Under the pieces are notes generated by a model. The model did no database searches. It saw only the letters and a program-made list of their open reading frames with translations, and had not been told where the DNA came from. The position numbers and the translations under genes were made by a program. From a virus, in IMG/VR virus record IMGVR_UViG_3300046163_000105, positions 1 to 32,755 of that record: a stretch of DNA of 32,755 nt; one strand, given 5' to 3'. Positions 22,920 to 30,710 of the stretch are shown piece after piece. Position 1 is the first letter of the stretch. Each line of letters opens with the position of its first letter.

Positions 22920-24490
22920 GGATCAAACCTGTAGCCGGAGATTTCAAGAAAGCGGCCAGACGGGTGTACCGAGATCGCGATTGGCCGGGTCAGTTTCCCC
23001 GCCTGCGCAATGGCATCGTCGACCGTGCGTGGCATCGGGCAGCCCGGCGCACGCTTTTGCCACCACTCGAGCGCCTTCTGGCGCGCATAGCCCTGATGCT
23101 CGACACAGACCCATTCGTTGTAGGACTTGAGCCCGCAGCTATAGGTGACCTTCATTGAGGGGCGCCCGCCGCGCTTGTCATGACGGCTGTAGGACACACC
23201 ATGGACCGGCAGCCATTGGACTTTTGGCGACAAAACCGGAAGCGTGGCCGCTGTGGGGGCGATTTTCACCTCACGGGGTGGGAAGACGTAGCCGCAATCA
23301 GGGCATTCCGTCGCCGAGAGCGCCATGATGCTGTCGCACTCGGGGCAGACCTTTGTGGGTGCCTCGCCACCCCCGCCATCGCCTGGGCGTTTCGGGCGAA
23401 CCAGATCGATCGGCCCGTGGCGGCGGACATTGCCCGCAAAATCCAGAACCAGGCAGTTTTCCTTGTCCGGAGCCAAGCGCGTGCCGCGACCGACCATTTG
23501 GACATAAAGCCCTGCGGATTTGGTCGGGCGCAGCAGCGCGATGAGATCGACGGCCGGCGCGTTGAACCCGGTCGTCAGCACCCCCATCGAGGCCAGTGCG
23601 CGGATTTCACCGCGCTTGAAGGCCGCGATGATGGCATCGCGCTCCTCCTTTGGCGTATCCCCGAAGATCGTGCAGCACGTGATACCTTGACGCGCGAACT
23701 CTTCGGCCACATGGCGTGCGTGATCCACACCTGAGCAGAACGCCAGCCAGGATTTGCGGTCTTTTCCATGGGTGATGATCTCGGTAACAGCCGCACGCGT
23801 CGTCGCGTCCTGATCGACTGCGGCTGCCAGATCACGGGCAATGAAGTCCCCTGCACGTGTACCAACCTTCGAGACGTCGAGCCGCGTATTGGGCTGTTTC
23901 GACACCAGTGGGCTGAGATATCCTGCGTCAATGAGATCACGCACCGGCGCCTCATAGGCAATGTCAGTGAAGAGTGCGTCCTTGCCCTCATGCAGCATGC
24001 CGCTGCCCGTTCGGAACGGCGTGGCGGTGAGGCCAATCACCTTCAGCGCAGGATTGATCGCCTGCAGCGCGTCCAGAAAGCGCCTGTACATCGTGCTGGA
24101 ATTGCCCGGGATCAGATGGGCCTCATCAATCAACACCAGATCGGTGTGGCCGATTTCATGAGCGCGGCGATGGATGGATTGGATGCCTGCAAATAAAACA
24201 CGGGCCTGCGCCTCGCGCTTGCCCAAGCCCGCCGAATAGATGCCGGCAGGTGCCTCAGGCCAAAGTCCGATCATCTCAGCATGGTTCTGGGCGATCAACT
24301 CGCGCACATGGGTCACGATCAGGATGCGCTGATCCGGCCACGCCTTCAACACCCCTTCAATAAAGGACGCCATGACGAGCGACTTGCCGCCGGCTGTTGG
24401 AATGACAACGCAACAGTTGCCGGAATTTTCCTCGTAATACTTGTAGATCGCGGCAATAGCAGCCTCTTGGTATGGGCGCAGGGTCAGCAT
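22754..24490 (-). CDS. DEAH-box SF2 helicase
   Basis: A 578-residue protein. Motif I is 'PTAGGKS' (31-37), motif II 'DEAH' (122-125), motif III 'GLTATPF', and motif VI 'QMVGRGTRLAP'. A four-Cys zinc motif ('CPECD', 'CPDCGY') follows the helicase core. It should unwind or remodel DNA during phage replication. The last 50 or so residues are Ser/Thr/Ala-rich and run through the start of the DUF6511 gene in another frame. A natural end may be 'EISGYRF'; one missing T near 22930 would explain the extension. Confidence 0.9.
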   Translation of the reverse strand: MLTLRPYQEAAIAAIYKYYEENSGNCCVVIPTAGGKSLVMASFIEGVLKAWPDQRILIVTHVRELIAQNHAEMIGLWPEAPAGIYSAGLGKREAQARVLFAGIQSIHRRAHEIGHTDLVLIDEAHLIPGNSSTMYRRFLDALQAINPALKVIGLTATPFRTGSGMLHEGKDALFTDIAYEAPVRDLIDAGYLSPLVSKQPNTRLDVSKVGTRAGDFIARDLAAAVDQDATTRAAVTEIITHGKDRKSWLAFCSGVDHARHVAEEFARQGITCCTIFGDTPKEERDAIIAAFKRGEIRALASMGVLTTGFNAPAVDLIALLRPTKSAGLYVQMVGRGTRLAPDKENCLVLDFAGNVRRHGPIDLVRPKRPGDGGGGEAPTKVCPECDSIMALSATECPDCGYVFPPREVKIAPTAATLPVLSPKVQWLPVHGVSYSRHDKRGGRPSMKVTYSCGLKSYNEWVCVEHQGYARQKALEWWQKRAPGCPMPRTVDDAIAQAGKLTRPIAISVHPSGRFLEISGYRFDPCATSTPASAPSATGNLAGLVGSTRYSPSRTSGGTKAANTSVLASARTSVTGGQA

Positions 24491-25431
24491 GGCGCGGCCT
24501 CCGTGACACGGGCGTCATTTGACCAAGAGGAGCCATCAGCCATGCGGTAGGTGACGATATCCTCCACCGCATCGATGACCTCACCCGGCACGAGATCGGG
24601 GATGAAGAGATGTCTGCTGCAGGCGGCCCGCTGCTCGGGTGGAGCCAGCATCCGGTCGTGGCGGGCGCAGTGCCAACCGCCAACGACTGCAGTGGAATGC
24701 AGACAGGAACGACAGGTCACAGCGGCAGCGCCACCCTCATGACAGGCAGCGTGGTGATCGCAAAAACGACATTCAAACCAAGCCGAATCTTCGCTGATCC
24801 GCGCTGGTGGGTGTTGGGCGAAGATAACCCGGCCAGCCTTTTCCAGAAGGCGCTCTGCCATCGCAGGATCGGCCTCAACCCGTTCGATATGCAGCGCGTC
24901 CGTGTTCTTGCAGACCGCCATGTAAAGTGCCCGAGTGATACCGGTCAGGTGCATGTAGATCTGCATCTGCGCGACATGCTGCGGCTTGGACAGCACGACG
25001 CCCTTGGCGGTCAGCTCAGTGAAGCTCTTGACTCCATGGGTCTTGAACTCGAGCACATGCCAGGTTTTCGGGGCCTCGAGCAAATCGAGGGCGACGCCAT
25101 CCAGCGAGCCGCCAAAATGACCGCCATGGGCCTCCACGCGGATTTGCCGTCCTGTTTCGGGGTCTAGTTCCAAAACAGTGGCCCCTGTGGCGCGCAGGTT
25201 GCGAACCATACGGTCCTCTTCCAGCTGGCCGGTCTCAAACAGACGCAGCAGGCGGCCGGAAAAGCGTGACGGCGTCACCCAGCGGAAATCATACCAGAGC
25301 GCGCGTGCGCAAGATTTACCGATGATGGATGCCCCGAGATGGTCACGGAAACCATCGCCCTGGCGGGCCTCATAATCGGCGTAGATCGCCGTCAGCGTTG
25401 GCGTGGGTGGTGCGGGAAGATCAGCCATCAC
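24484..25431 (-). CDS. RecB/Cas4-type PD-(D/E)XK exonuclease with Cys-rich tail
   Basis: A 315-residue protein. The nuclease core shows 'GGSLDGVALDL' (Asp), 'WHVLEFKTHG' (Glu-x-Lys) and 'QHVAQMQIYMHLTG' (QxxxY), the order seen in RecB and Cas4 nucleases. Two Cys clusters follow, 'CRFCDHHAACH' and 'CRSCLHS...CARH', which could bind Fe-S or zinc. Next to a Sak4-like recombinase and DUF669 protein it likely resects DNA ends for phage recombination. No CRISPR array or cas1/cas2 is near, so a Cas4 role is unlikely. The end overlaps the helicase start by seven bases. Confidence 0.85.
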   Translation of the reverse strand: MMADLPAPPTPTLTAIYADYEARQGDGFRDHLGASIIGKSCARALWYDFRWVTPSRFSGRLLRLFETGQLEEDRMVRNLRATGATVLELDPETGRQIRVEAHGGHFGGSLDGVALDLLEAPKTWHVLEFKTHGVKSFTELTAKGVVLSKPQHVAQMQIYMHLTGITRALYMAVCKNTDALHIERVEADPAMAERLLEKAGRVIFAQHPPARISEDSAWFECRFCDHHAACHEGGAAAVTCRSCLHSTAVVGGWHCARHDRMLAPPEQRAACSRHLFIPDLVPGEVIDAVEDIVTYRMADGSSWSNDARVTEAAPC

Positions 25432-25790
25432 AATCCCTCCCGTTCGCTGCGGGCTTGGGCCTCAGCCAGAATGCCGCTCCAAGTGTCCGGGTCATGGCGC
25501 TCGCGCAGGACGCCAATCAGAGCATCTTTCAGCTTTTCACGGCGACGACGGCCGGTGCCTTTGGCAAGCAATTCTGCCCGTTCACGGCACAGGTGGCGCA
25601 GCGCGCTGCGCGCCCGGTGAAACCAGTCAGGGTCGATGGGCTTTTGCCCCCGTTGGCGCGCCAGATCAGCAGTCGCAATCTGCGTGCGGATCTTGGCAAT
25701 ATCGTCGTCGAGTGCGATCAACCGGCGCTGGTCATCAGGCAAGCCGGAGCTGGTCACGGCCCGAGGGGCCGCGTTATGCAGGTCAGTCAT
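25428..25790 (-). CDS. Small helical phage protein, unknown function
   Basis: A 120-residue charged protein rich in Arg, Asp and Glu, mostly helical, with possible coiled coil around 'RRLIALDDDIAKIRTQIATA'. I recognise no domain. It overlaps the start of the exonuclease gene by four bases, which implies translational coupling, so a role in phage recombination or as a nuclease partner is possible. It has no signal peptide or membrane segment. Confidence 0.6.
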   Translation of the reverse strand: MTDLHNAAPRAVTSSGLPDDQRRLIALDDDIAKIRTQIATADLARQRGQKPIDPDWFHRARSALRHLCRERAELLAKGTGRRRREKLKDALIGVLRERHDPDTWSGILAEAQARSEREGL

Positions 25791-25855
25791 GGGAATATCC
25801 TCAGATGGCGTTGGACGCTGCCCCGTCAGTCAGGGATGCGGAGCAGCGCGATTGA

Positions 25856-26359
25856 TCAACCATTCTTGTTCCAGGGCGCGGAGGCCATCTTGGGCGGCGC
25901 GGAAGCGGCCTGCGATGAGGGCGGTGCTGCTGGGGTTGCCGCAGCGGCCGCGGCGCCCCCACCTTCAGGCGGCAAATAAGCAATGGCATTGCTCTCGCCG
26001 TAGCCGTTCTTCGGCGGCTTGATCTTTACCTGGATCGTCATCGGGATCAGGTGCAGCTCCTCGCTGTCGCTGACATGCATCCGGCACGTCGCATGGCAGA
26101 TGGCCGACAGCGTCCGCTGTGCAATCTCGACCGTGGTGGGGTTCGTGTTCACCAGGTTCAGCTGATCAAAGATCTTCCGCCCTTTATGCTGGCCGTCCAA
26201 AATATCCAGCATCAGCCAGAGAAACTGCCCCATACCGTTGCGGGTCACGCGCATTTCACTCTCGACGATCTGGGCGCTGTATTTGCCTGCGGGCAGCAGC
26301 TCATAGGGGGTGGTGGGTTCAACGCTGGTGGCGTCAAAGGACGTATCAAAACGTGCCAT
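25856..26359 (-). CDS. DUF669 protein, likely single-stranded-DNA-binding partner
   Basis: A 167-residue protein. Residues about 15-125 form the DUF669 domain ('YELLPAGKYSAQIVESEMRV', 'LWLMLDILDGQHKGRKIFD'), a beta-rich fold found in many phages next to recombinases. The last 40 residues are Ala/Pro-rich and end 'APWNKNG', like the flexible tail of SSB proteins. Adjacent to the Sak4-like gene, it probably binds single-stranded DNA and loads or assists that annealase. The frame is intact. Confidence 0.8.
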   Translation of the reverse strand: MARFDTSFDATSVEPTTPYELLPAGKYSAQIVESEMRVTRNGMGQFLWLMLDILDGQHKGRKIFDQLNLVNTNPTTVEIAQRTLSAICHATCRMHVSDSEELHLIPMTIQVKIKPPKNGYGESNAIAYLPPEGGGAAAAAATPAAPPSSQAASAPPKMASAPWNKNG

Positions 26360-26380
26360 GGTTATATCCTTTCAAGGCAA

Positions 26381-27127
26381 TCATTGGGATTGGGGCATGG
26401 CTGCGAGGAACTCTGACCACGAAAGCGGCAGGTTGTCCGGCAGGCCGTAACGGTTTTTGGCAAGGAAGGCGGGACGCTCTTCGGTGTGCATCACGCGCGC
26501 ACCGGACCCGAGCGCGCGGGTCACCTTCTTGTTGAAGCCGACATCGGATTTGGCGACCGAGATCTGGTAATTGGCAAAAAGAACCACATCCGAATGCTCC
26601 TGCAGCAGTGCCGAGGCCCGGGTCTGCAATTTGATCACATACCGATCGTAGGGTTCGTGTTCGGGGCTGTCGAAGCGCTTGATATCGGTATGTGCAATCT
26701 GGATGGCGACCATGCCTTTGCGGTCCCGCAGTGCGTTCAGCTTATCGAGATATTCACGCCAAATGGTCAGCGCTTCGGCATAACCCTTGCCAAAGCCCGG
26801 GGTTTCGATCGACTGCCAGCCATTGCGTTTGCAGGCCTCAGCCCAGATCAGCGGCTCGAGCCAGTCAACACTGTCAACGACGACCGTGCCGTAATCGTGA
26901 TCTTCCTCCAGCAAGGCGTCGAGCGCTTGTGCAACTTCGGCATAACTCGTCGCCAACGGAAAATGCGGGACCTGCAGTTTGCCAAGACCATCCTCGGTCA
27001 TGATGAACACTGGCGCGCCCGCGTCAGCGGCAAAGGTCGATTTACCCACCCCAGCCACGCCATGGATCAGGATACGCGGTGGTTGGAGCACCGAACTGGT
27101 GCGCAGAGATGCAAGAGAAATGGCCAT
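26381..27127 (-). CDS. Sak4-like RecA-fold ATPase (single-strand annealing recombinase)
   Basis: A 248-residue protein. Walker A is 'GVAGVGKST' (23-31) and Walker B 'TVVVDSVDWL' (81-90), within an AAA_24 / Sak4-type ATPase domain. 'GMVAIQIAHTDIKRFD' and 'VVLFANYQISV' are consistent with the core beta-strands of the RecA fold. Phage Sak4 proteins anneal single strands and support recombination, usually with an SSB-like partner; here the DUF669 gene follows 21 bp downstream. Its start coincides with the stop of the upstream gene. Confidence 0.85.
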   Translation of the reverse strand: MAISLASLRTSSVLQPPRILIHGVAGVGKSTFAADAGAPVFIMTEDGLGKLQVPHFPLATSYAEVAQALDALLEEDHDYGTVVVDSVDWLEPLIWAEACKRNGWQSIETPGFGKGYAEALTIWREYLDKLNALRDRKGMVAIQIAHTDIKRFDSPEHEPYDRYVIKLQTRASALLQEHSDVVLFANYQISVAKSDVGFNKKVTRALGSGARVMHTEERPAFLAKNRYGLPDNLPLSWSEFLAAMPQSQ

Positions 27128-27618
27128 CAGCGTACCTCCTCCCTGCCTGAAACCAGCCTAAGCCTTAGCGTCCCCACCTTCACGGTGCGCGCGGGCTCAA
27201 ACCCCTTGCGCCAGGCCTCCGGCAGAGCGCCATACTTGCGCTCCGAAACAGTCTGCTTGGTGTCGATAAACTCGGCCGGGTTCTCGCCGCTGTCAGCAAT
27301 GTTCTGGGCAATCTGTGCGAGCTTCTCCTGGTCCCACTCGACGCGCTTGGGCAGGTCTGCCACCACAGTGTAATCGCCATCGACCAGCCGCACAGTGCCG
27401 GTATCCTTGCCGCAGCCCCTGCGGGCCTCCTCAGCACGGGTGGCATAACGTACTTCGAGAGCGGCGCCAAACCGCGTGTTGGCCGCTTTCAGCTGTTTAT
27501 TGGCATGATCAAGCTCGCCTTGAAGGGCGACCAGCAGGTCTACCGGCATCTGCGACAGTTCGCCGGTGGACATGTTGAGCATGTCGTCCACGCTCGGGGT
27601 GTTATTGGGATAAGTCAT
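27127..27618 (-). CDS. Phage protein of unknown function in the recombination operon
   Basis: A 163-residue protein. The N-terminus has 'NMSTGELSQMPVDLLVALQG' followed by a likely helix 'ELDHANKQLKAANTRF'. The middle 'DGDYTVVADLPKRVEWDQEK' and the end 'TVSERKYGALPEAWRKGFEP' look conserved; I have seen similar genes upstream of Sak4-like ATPases in alphaproteobacterial prophages, with no assigned function. Its stop overlaps the Sak4-like start by one base. The frame is intact and no membrane segment is present. Confidence 0.7.
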   Translation of the reverse strand: MTYPNNTPSVDDMLNMSTGELSQMPVDLLVALQGELDHANKQLKAANTRFGAALEVRYATRAEEARRGCGKDTGTVRLVDGDYTVVADLPKRVEWDQEKLAQIAQNIADSGENPAEFIDTKQTVSERKYGALPEAWRKGFEPARTVKVGTLRLRLVSGREEVR

Positions 27619-27642
27619 GGTTTCTCCTTTTCGGGGTATAGG

Positions 27643-27972
27643 TCAAGCGGCTGAAGCAAGTTGCTTCACAGCGGCAGAGGGGACAGCGCAGTTGTGCGGC
27701 CGAACGATGGCGACATAGGCAAAGCGATCCGGTCCAAGGCGTTCTTGGACAAGGTGGATGCGGCCAAGCTCACAAAGGCGAAATGCTACACTGGCAGTCG
27801 CGCGGAGGTCTTCAAGATCGGGTTTCCTCAGAGTGGAAACGTTCGAGGTCATATCAACAGCCAGAAAGCCGTCGTGATAAACCAGCCGTGCACCAGGCGC
27901 CGCCGTATCCACCCAGGCCATCAGTTTGAATTCCGAAACCTTGGGCGCATTGCCTACGAAACGGGTCGTCAT
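27643..27972 (-). CDS. Small phage protein, unknown function
   Basis: A 109-residue protein when started at 27972 (MTTRFVGNAPKVSEFKLMAW), where the ATG overlaps the preceding HTH stop as ATGA. It has mixed alpha/beta predicted content and no recognisable domain. It is the second cistron of the early operon, so an early regulatory or replication-support role is possible but not shown. Confidence 0.6.
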   Translation of the reverse strand: MTTRFVGNAPKVSEFKLMAWVDTAAPGARLVYHDGFLAVDMTSNVSTLRKPDLEDLRATASVAFRLCELGRIHLVQERLGPDRFAYVAIVRPHNCAVPSAAVKQLASAA

Positions 27973-28193
27973 GCGGCGCACCGAACGGCACTCAAATGAT
28001 GAGTAGCGCTGCTGGCTTGTGTATTCGTGACTTCAAAGTCGATGATATCTGTCAGGCGATAGCGTACGTGCCGACCAATCCGGACGAACTGCGGTCCACG
28101 ACCTTCGGTGCGCCAACGTTCCAAAGTGCGCGGCGCAATGTTCCAGCGCCGAGACAGGAGCTTTGTGCTCAATAGAGAGTTTTCTTGGTTCAT
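27969..28193 (-). CDS. Excisionase-like helix-turn-helix protein
   Basis: Started at 28193 (MNQENSLLSTKLLSRRWNIA) behind GAGGAC, the protein has 74 residues. 'LSRRWNIAPRTLERWRTEGR' followed by 'GPQFVRIGRHVRYRLTDI' is the winged HTH of the AlpA/excisionase group. As first gene of the leftward early operon it probably directs recombination towards excision or regulates early transcription. A serine recombinase is the integrase here, so a recombination directionality role would need testing. Confidence 0.75.
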   Translation of the reverse strand: MNQENSLLSTKLLSRRWNIAPRTLERWRTEGRGPQFVRIGRHVRYRLTDIIDFEVTNTQASSATHHLSAVRCAA

Positions 28194-28234
28194 AGCGGTC
28201 CTCATCACGTTGATGAGAACACCTTGCCAAAGCC

Positions 28235-28331
28235 TTGGGTTGGAGGTCGTGGCACGAATGGTCGGTAGCTAAAATTAATTTTTGTAGGAAAATCAATGCC
28301 CGATTAATTTTCGGTCGGAGCTCCAACCCAA
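28235..28331. promoter_or_regulatory. Repeat-rich region upstream of the early operon
   Basis: Arms TTGGGTTGGAG (28235-28245) and CTCCAACCCAA (28321-28331) form a perfect 11-bp inverted repeat with 75 bp between. Inside are a 12-bp palindrome AAAATTAATTTT (28271-28282), a second ATTAATTTT (28303-28311) and two GGTCGG copies. The leftward early promoter should lie here; I could not identify its hexamers with confidence. Confidence 0.45.
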
Positions 28332-28424
28332 TACCAACCAACCACCAACCATGCGCCGACCGAACACCGACCAAATGGGACGATGCGCCGGTCCACAAAA
28401 TCGAATCTCTATCACATCAGACAC

Positions 28425-28447
28425 AAAAAAGCCCGCTCGCAGCGGGC
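28425..28447 (-). terminator. Intrinsic terminator of the gene opposite the repressor
   Basis: On the minus strand, GCCCGCT-GCG-AGCGGGC is followed by TTTTTT. It lies 23 bp after the stop of the 28471-29142 gene and separates that unit from the early operon. Confidence 0.92.
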
Positions 28448-28470
28448 CTGTTCAGCATGGAGATTAGATG

Positions 28471-29142
28471 TCAGGTGCCGACGCGCATTGTCACCACCAA
28501 GGAGGGCTCCAGCATGTAATACCCCCTACGCCCCGACACAGGATGAATAATGTCTCGCCACCCTTTTCGGCTAGAAAACAAATAGCTGAGCTTCAACGAG
28601 GCCGAACCTGCCGCCGTTAAGATTTGGGCGCCACGCTGCTCCGGGTCACCCGTGATGGAACAGATGAACAAATAGTTCAAAGCACGCGCCTGCATATCTG
28701 TAAAAAAATAATGCCGCCCATTAAGGTCAAACGACAAAAACCGATCATAATCATTAGCATGTGGAGCGTCGGCAGCCATAATTATCGCCTCAAAATGCTC
28801 GCGTTCAGCGGCGCGCACAAGAAGTGCGTCTCGATAAACCACCCAATCTCTATTGCCCTCGAATGTTGCTACCTTACCACCATCTTTGACAAAAGACGAA
28901 ACAGAACAGGCCTGCTTTCGCAACACGCGCATCGCATCACGCCGCTCCAGATCCACGATGCCCTCAAAATCCAGGTTGGGACGACCAGGCCGATCCTTTC
29001 GATCGGCAACCACAAAGGATCCATAAACACGGACCGAGAGGGCAAGCTGGCCCGTTTCTACTACATAGCCCAGCTCAGATCCGGAGATGCCCCAATCCAC
29101 CAGAACCTCTTGTAGGGTAAAATACTCGCGTGGAATCAACAT
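28471..29142 (-). CDS. Unrecognised gene divergent from the repressor
   Basis: From the ATG at 29142, eight bases after GAGGGGG, the protein has 223 residues; an upstream ATG at 29163 lacks a good site. It starts 'MLIPREYFTLQEVLVDWGIS', which looks like a helix-turn-helix. Residues about 110-185 ('FEAIIMAADAPHANDYDRFL', 'FTDMQARALNYLF') are helical and the end contains 'LSYLFSSRKGWRDIIHPVSG'. I recognise no family. Its own promoter region and terminator make it an independent unit beside the lysogeny switch, so it may be a regulator or a gene expressed in the lysogen. Confidence 0.75.
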   Translation of the reverse strand: MLIPREYFTLQEVLVDWGISGSELGYVVETGQLALSVRVYGSFVVADRKDRPGRPNLDFEGIVDLERRDAMRVLRKQACSVSSFVKDGGKVATFEGNRDWVVYRDALLVRAAEREHFEAIIMAADAPHANDYDRFLSFDLNGRHYFFTDMQARALNYLFICSITGDPEQRGAQILTAAGSASLKLSYLFSSRKGWRDIIHPVSGRRGYYMLEPSLVVTMRVGT

Positions 29143-29173
29143 TGGCAGCCCCCTCTTGTTCATGGATTGTTCT

Positions 29174-29209
29174 TATCTATTTGACTGTCCTATTTCAACA
29201 TAATAGATA
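29174..29209. promoter_or_regulatory. Inverted repeat and promoter-like sites between repressor and divergent gene
   Basis: Perfect eight-base arms TATCTATT and AATAGATA lie 20 bp apart in the AT-rich divergent gap. TTGACT at 29181-29186 with a weak TAGATA 17 bp on could drive the repressor gene; the opposite strand has a TTGAAA-type -35. Repressor binding here is likely but inferred. Confidence 0.5.
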
Positions 29210-29242
29210 TCCAAATTAGTCCACAACCGACTGGGGATAACC

Positions 29243-29917
29243 ATGATCGTCACGAACATTGCACAGCGATTGAAAGCACGTGCCTTCCAACTCGACATGA
29301 CCCCCGCGGCCGTTGCAGAGGCCTCAGGCCTCAACCGTTCCTTTATTTACGACATCATCCGCGGCAAATCTGTGCGGCCGAGCCGTTCCAAGCTGCAGAA
29401 GGTTGCGGATGTCTTGAAGGTCGATGTTGAATGGCTGATCGACGGAGATGGAACGATAGAGGGCGATGCACCCAAGATCTATTCCCCCGACACAACCTTC
29501 GTCGGCATCTCCGGTGTCAAGGCAAAGGCCTCAGCGGGTGGTGGTACGGTCATCCATTCAGAGGATGAGCAAGCCAGTAAACTCTATCATTTCCGGCTAT
29601 CCTGGATTGAAGACGAACTTGAGGCAAACCCAAAACATCTGAGGATCTTGCGCGTTACTGGGGACAGCATGGTCCCCACACTGAATGATGGCGATACGAT
29701 CCTGGTCGATATGAGCCGGAAGTCTCCCTATCCGCCAGGTCTGTTCGTATTGCACGACGGCATGGGACTGATGGCCAAACGGATCGAGCATATACCTTCC
29801 AGTGAACCACCCCGTATCCGTGTCACCTCAGACAACCCGAATTATTCGCCCTATGAATGTCTTCTTGACGAGGTCAATATCGTTGGCCGGATTAGGTGGT
29901 ACGGCAGAGTGGTTTAA
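29243..29917 (+). CDS. CI-type prophage repressor with S24 autoprotease domain
   Basis: A 224-residue protein. Residues about 5-65 are an XRE helix-turn-helix ('TPAAVAEASGLNRSFIYDII'). The C-terminal half is a LexA/S24 peptidase: Ser142 in 'GDSMVPTL' and Lys179 in 'GLMAKRIEH' form the catalytic pair, and Ala98-Gly99 in 'ASAGG' is the likely self-cleavage site. It should keep the prophage silent and be cleaved with RecA help after DNA damage. The frame is intact, so the lysogeny switch looks functional. Downstream, AACCGACA repeats at 29945 precede the recombinase cassette. Confidence 0.95.
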   Translation: MIVTNIAQRLKARAFQLDMTPAAVAEASGLNRSFIYDIIRGKSVRPSRSKLQKVADVLKVDVEWLIDGDGTIEGDAPKIYSPDTTFVGISGVKAKASAGGGTVIHSEDEQASKLYHFRLSWIEDELEANPKHLRILRVTGDSMVPTLNDGDTILVDMSRKSPYPPGLFVLHDGMGLMAKRIEHIPSSEPPRIRVTSDNPNYSPYECLLDEVNIVGRIRWYGRVV

Positions 29918-29944
29918 TACACGTTCACGTCAGAGGACGTCACA

Positions 29945-29962
29945 AACCGACATTAACCGACA
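29945..29962. repeat. Short direct repeats downstream of the repressor
   Basis: AACCGACA occurs twice with ten-base spacing (29945-29952 and 29955-29962), one helical turn apart. The related string AACCGAC also precedes the repressor start, and ACCGACC/GGTCGG variants lie in the early control region. Possible protein-binding half-sites. Confidence 0.35.
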
Positions 29963-30030
29963 ACATACTGTTTTTACTTGTCAATACGCACTGAACGTAT
30001 CCTTTTTGGCCCAAGTCAAAGAGGTCAATT

Positions 30031-30258
30031 ATGAACAATTCATCAAAAAACTGCGGCGCGGGCCCCAACCCCCTGCACCCTGACCGCATGACGGCGCATG
30101 AACGCCGCACCGAGCTATATGGCCTGCTGGCCAAGGCCGTTGTGCGCCTTAAAGAGCGCGATCGCGACCATCTATCCCAGAATACTGGAGACTGTTCGCT
30201 ACACTTCCCTCGCAAACAGAGCGGTACTGCGACTCCAACTCAGAGGAGATTTGCATGA
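30031..30258 (+). CDS. Small protein preceding DUF2924
   Basis: A 75-residue protein behind AAGAGGT. The central 'DRMTAHERRTELYGLLAKAV' is the conserved part of a short protein that regularly precedes DUF2924 and recombinase genes in alphaproteobacteria. The last 25 residues look unlike this family and run to an ATGA overlap with the next gene. Its role in recombination is unknown. Confidence 0.7.
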   Translation: MNNSSKNCGAGPNPLHPDRMTAHERRTELYGLLAKAVVRLKERDRDHLSQNTGDCSLHFPRKQSGTATPTQRRFA

Positions 30259-30710
30259 CCACACACGAACCCATCCTGACGCGCTTGGCCGCCCTGAAAG
30301 CCATGTCTGTCAATGAGCTAAAGGCTGAATGGCAGGCGCTGTTTAACGCCCCTGCCCCAAACAATAGCCACAGGTTTTTAGAAAGCCGTTTGGCTTACCG
30401 GATCCAAGAGCTGACCTATGGTGGCCCGGACAAGCAGACACGCCGCATGCTGGACCTGCTGGCCGACGAAGTCGAAGGCACGCTGACGCGCAAGGCCCAG
30501 ATTGCAGATCCGCGTAACCCGGTGGTCGGGACCAAGCTCATCCGCGAATGGGATGGCGTTGCCCATACGGTGACTGTGCTGAAAGACGGCTTCGATTGGA
30601 GAGGACAGCGCTACAAGTCGCTGTCGGCTGTCGCCCGCGCCATCACCGGAACGCGCTGGAACGGCTACCGCTTCTTTGGACTGCGTGAGCGGAAGCGAGG
30701 TGAGGCATGA
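30255..30710 (+). CDS. DUF2924 protein
   Basis: A 151-residue protein. 'LKAEWQALFNAPAPN', 'LAYRIQELTYGG' and 'GTKLIREWDGVAHTVTVLKD', then 'GFDWRGQRYKSLSAVARAIT' and 'GTRWNGYRFFGL', are the family signature. DUF2924 proteins nearly always sit directly upstream of a large serine recombinase, and here the stop overlaps the recombinase start by four bases. A helper role in DNA binding or directionality has been assumed but not shown. Confidence 0.92.
   Translation: MTTHEPILTRLAALKAMSVNELKAEWQALFNAPAPNNSHRFLESRLAYRIQELTYGGPDKQTRRMLDLLADEVEGTLTRKAQIADPRNPVVGTKLIREWDGVAHTVTVLKDGFDWRGQRYKSLSAVARAITGTRWNGYRFFGLRERKRGEA

Noticed and set aside
24484-25431. Cas4 of a CRISPR system
   Set aside because: The fold matches RecB/Cas4 nucleases, but there is no repeat array and no other cas gene; the neighbours are phage recombination genes.
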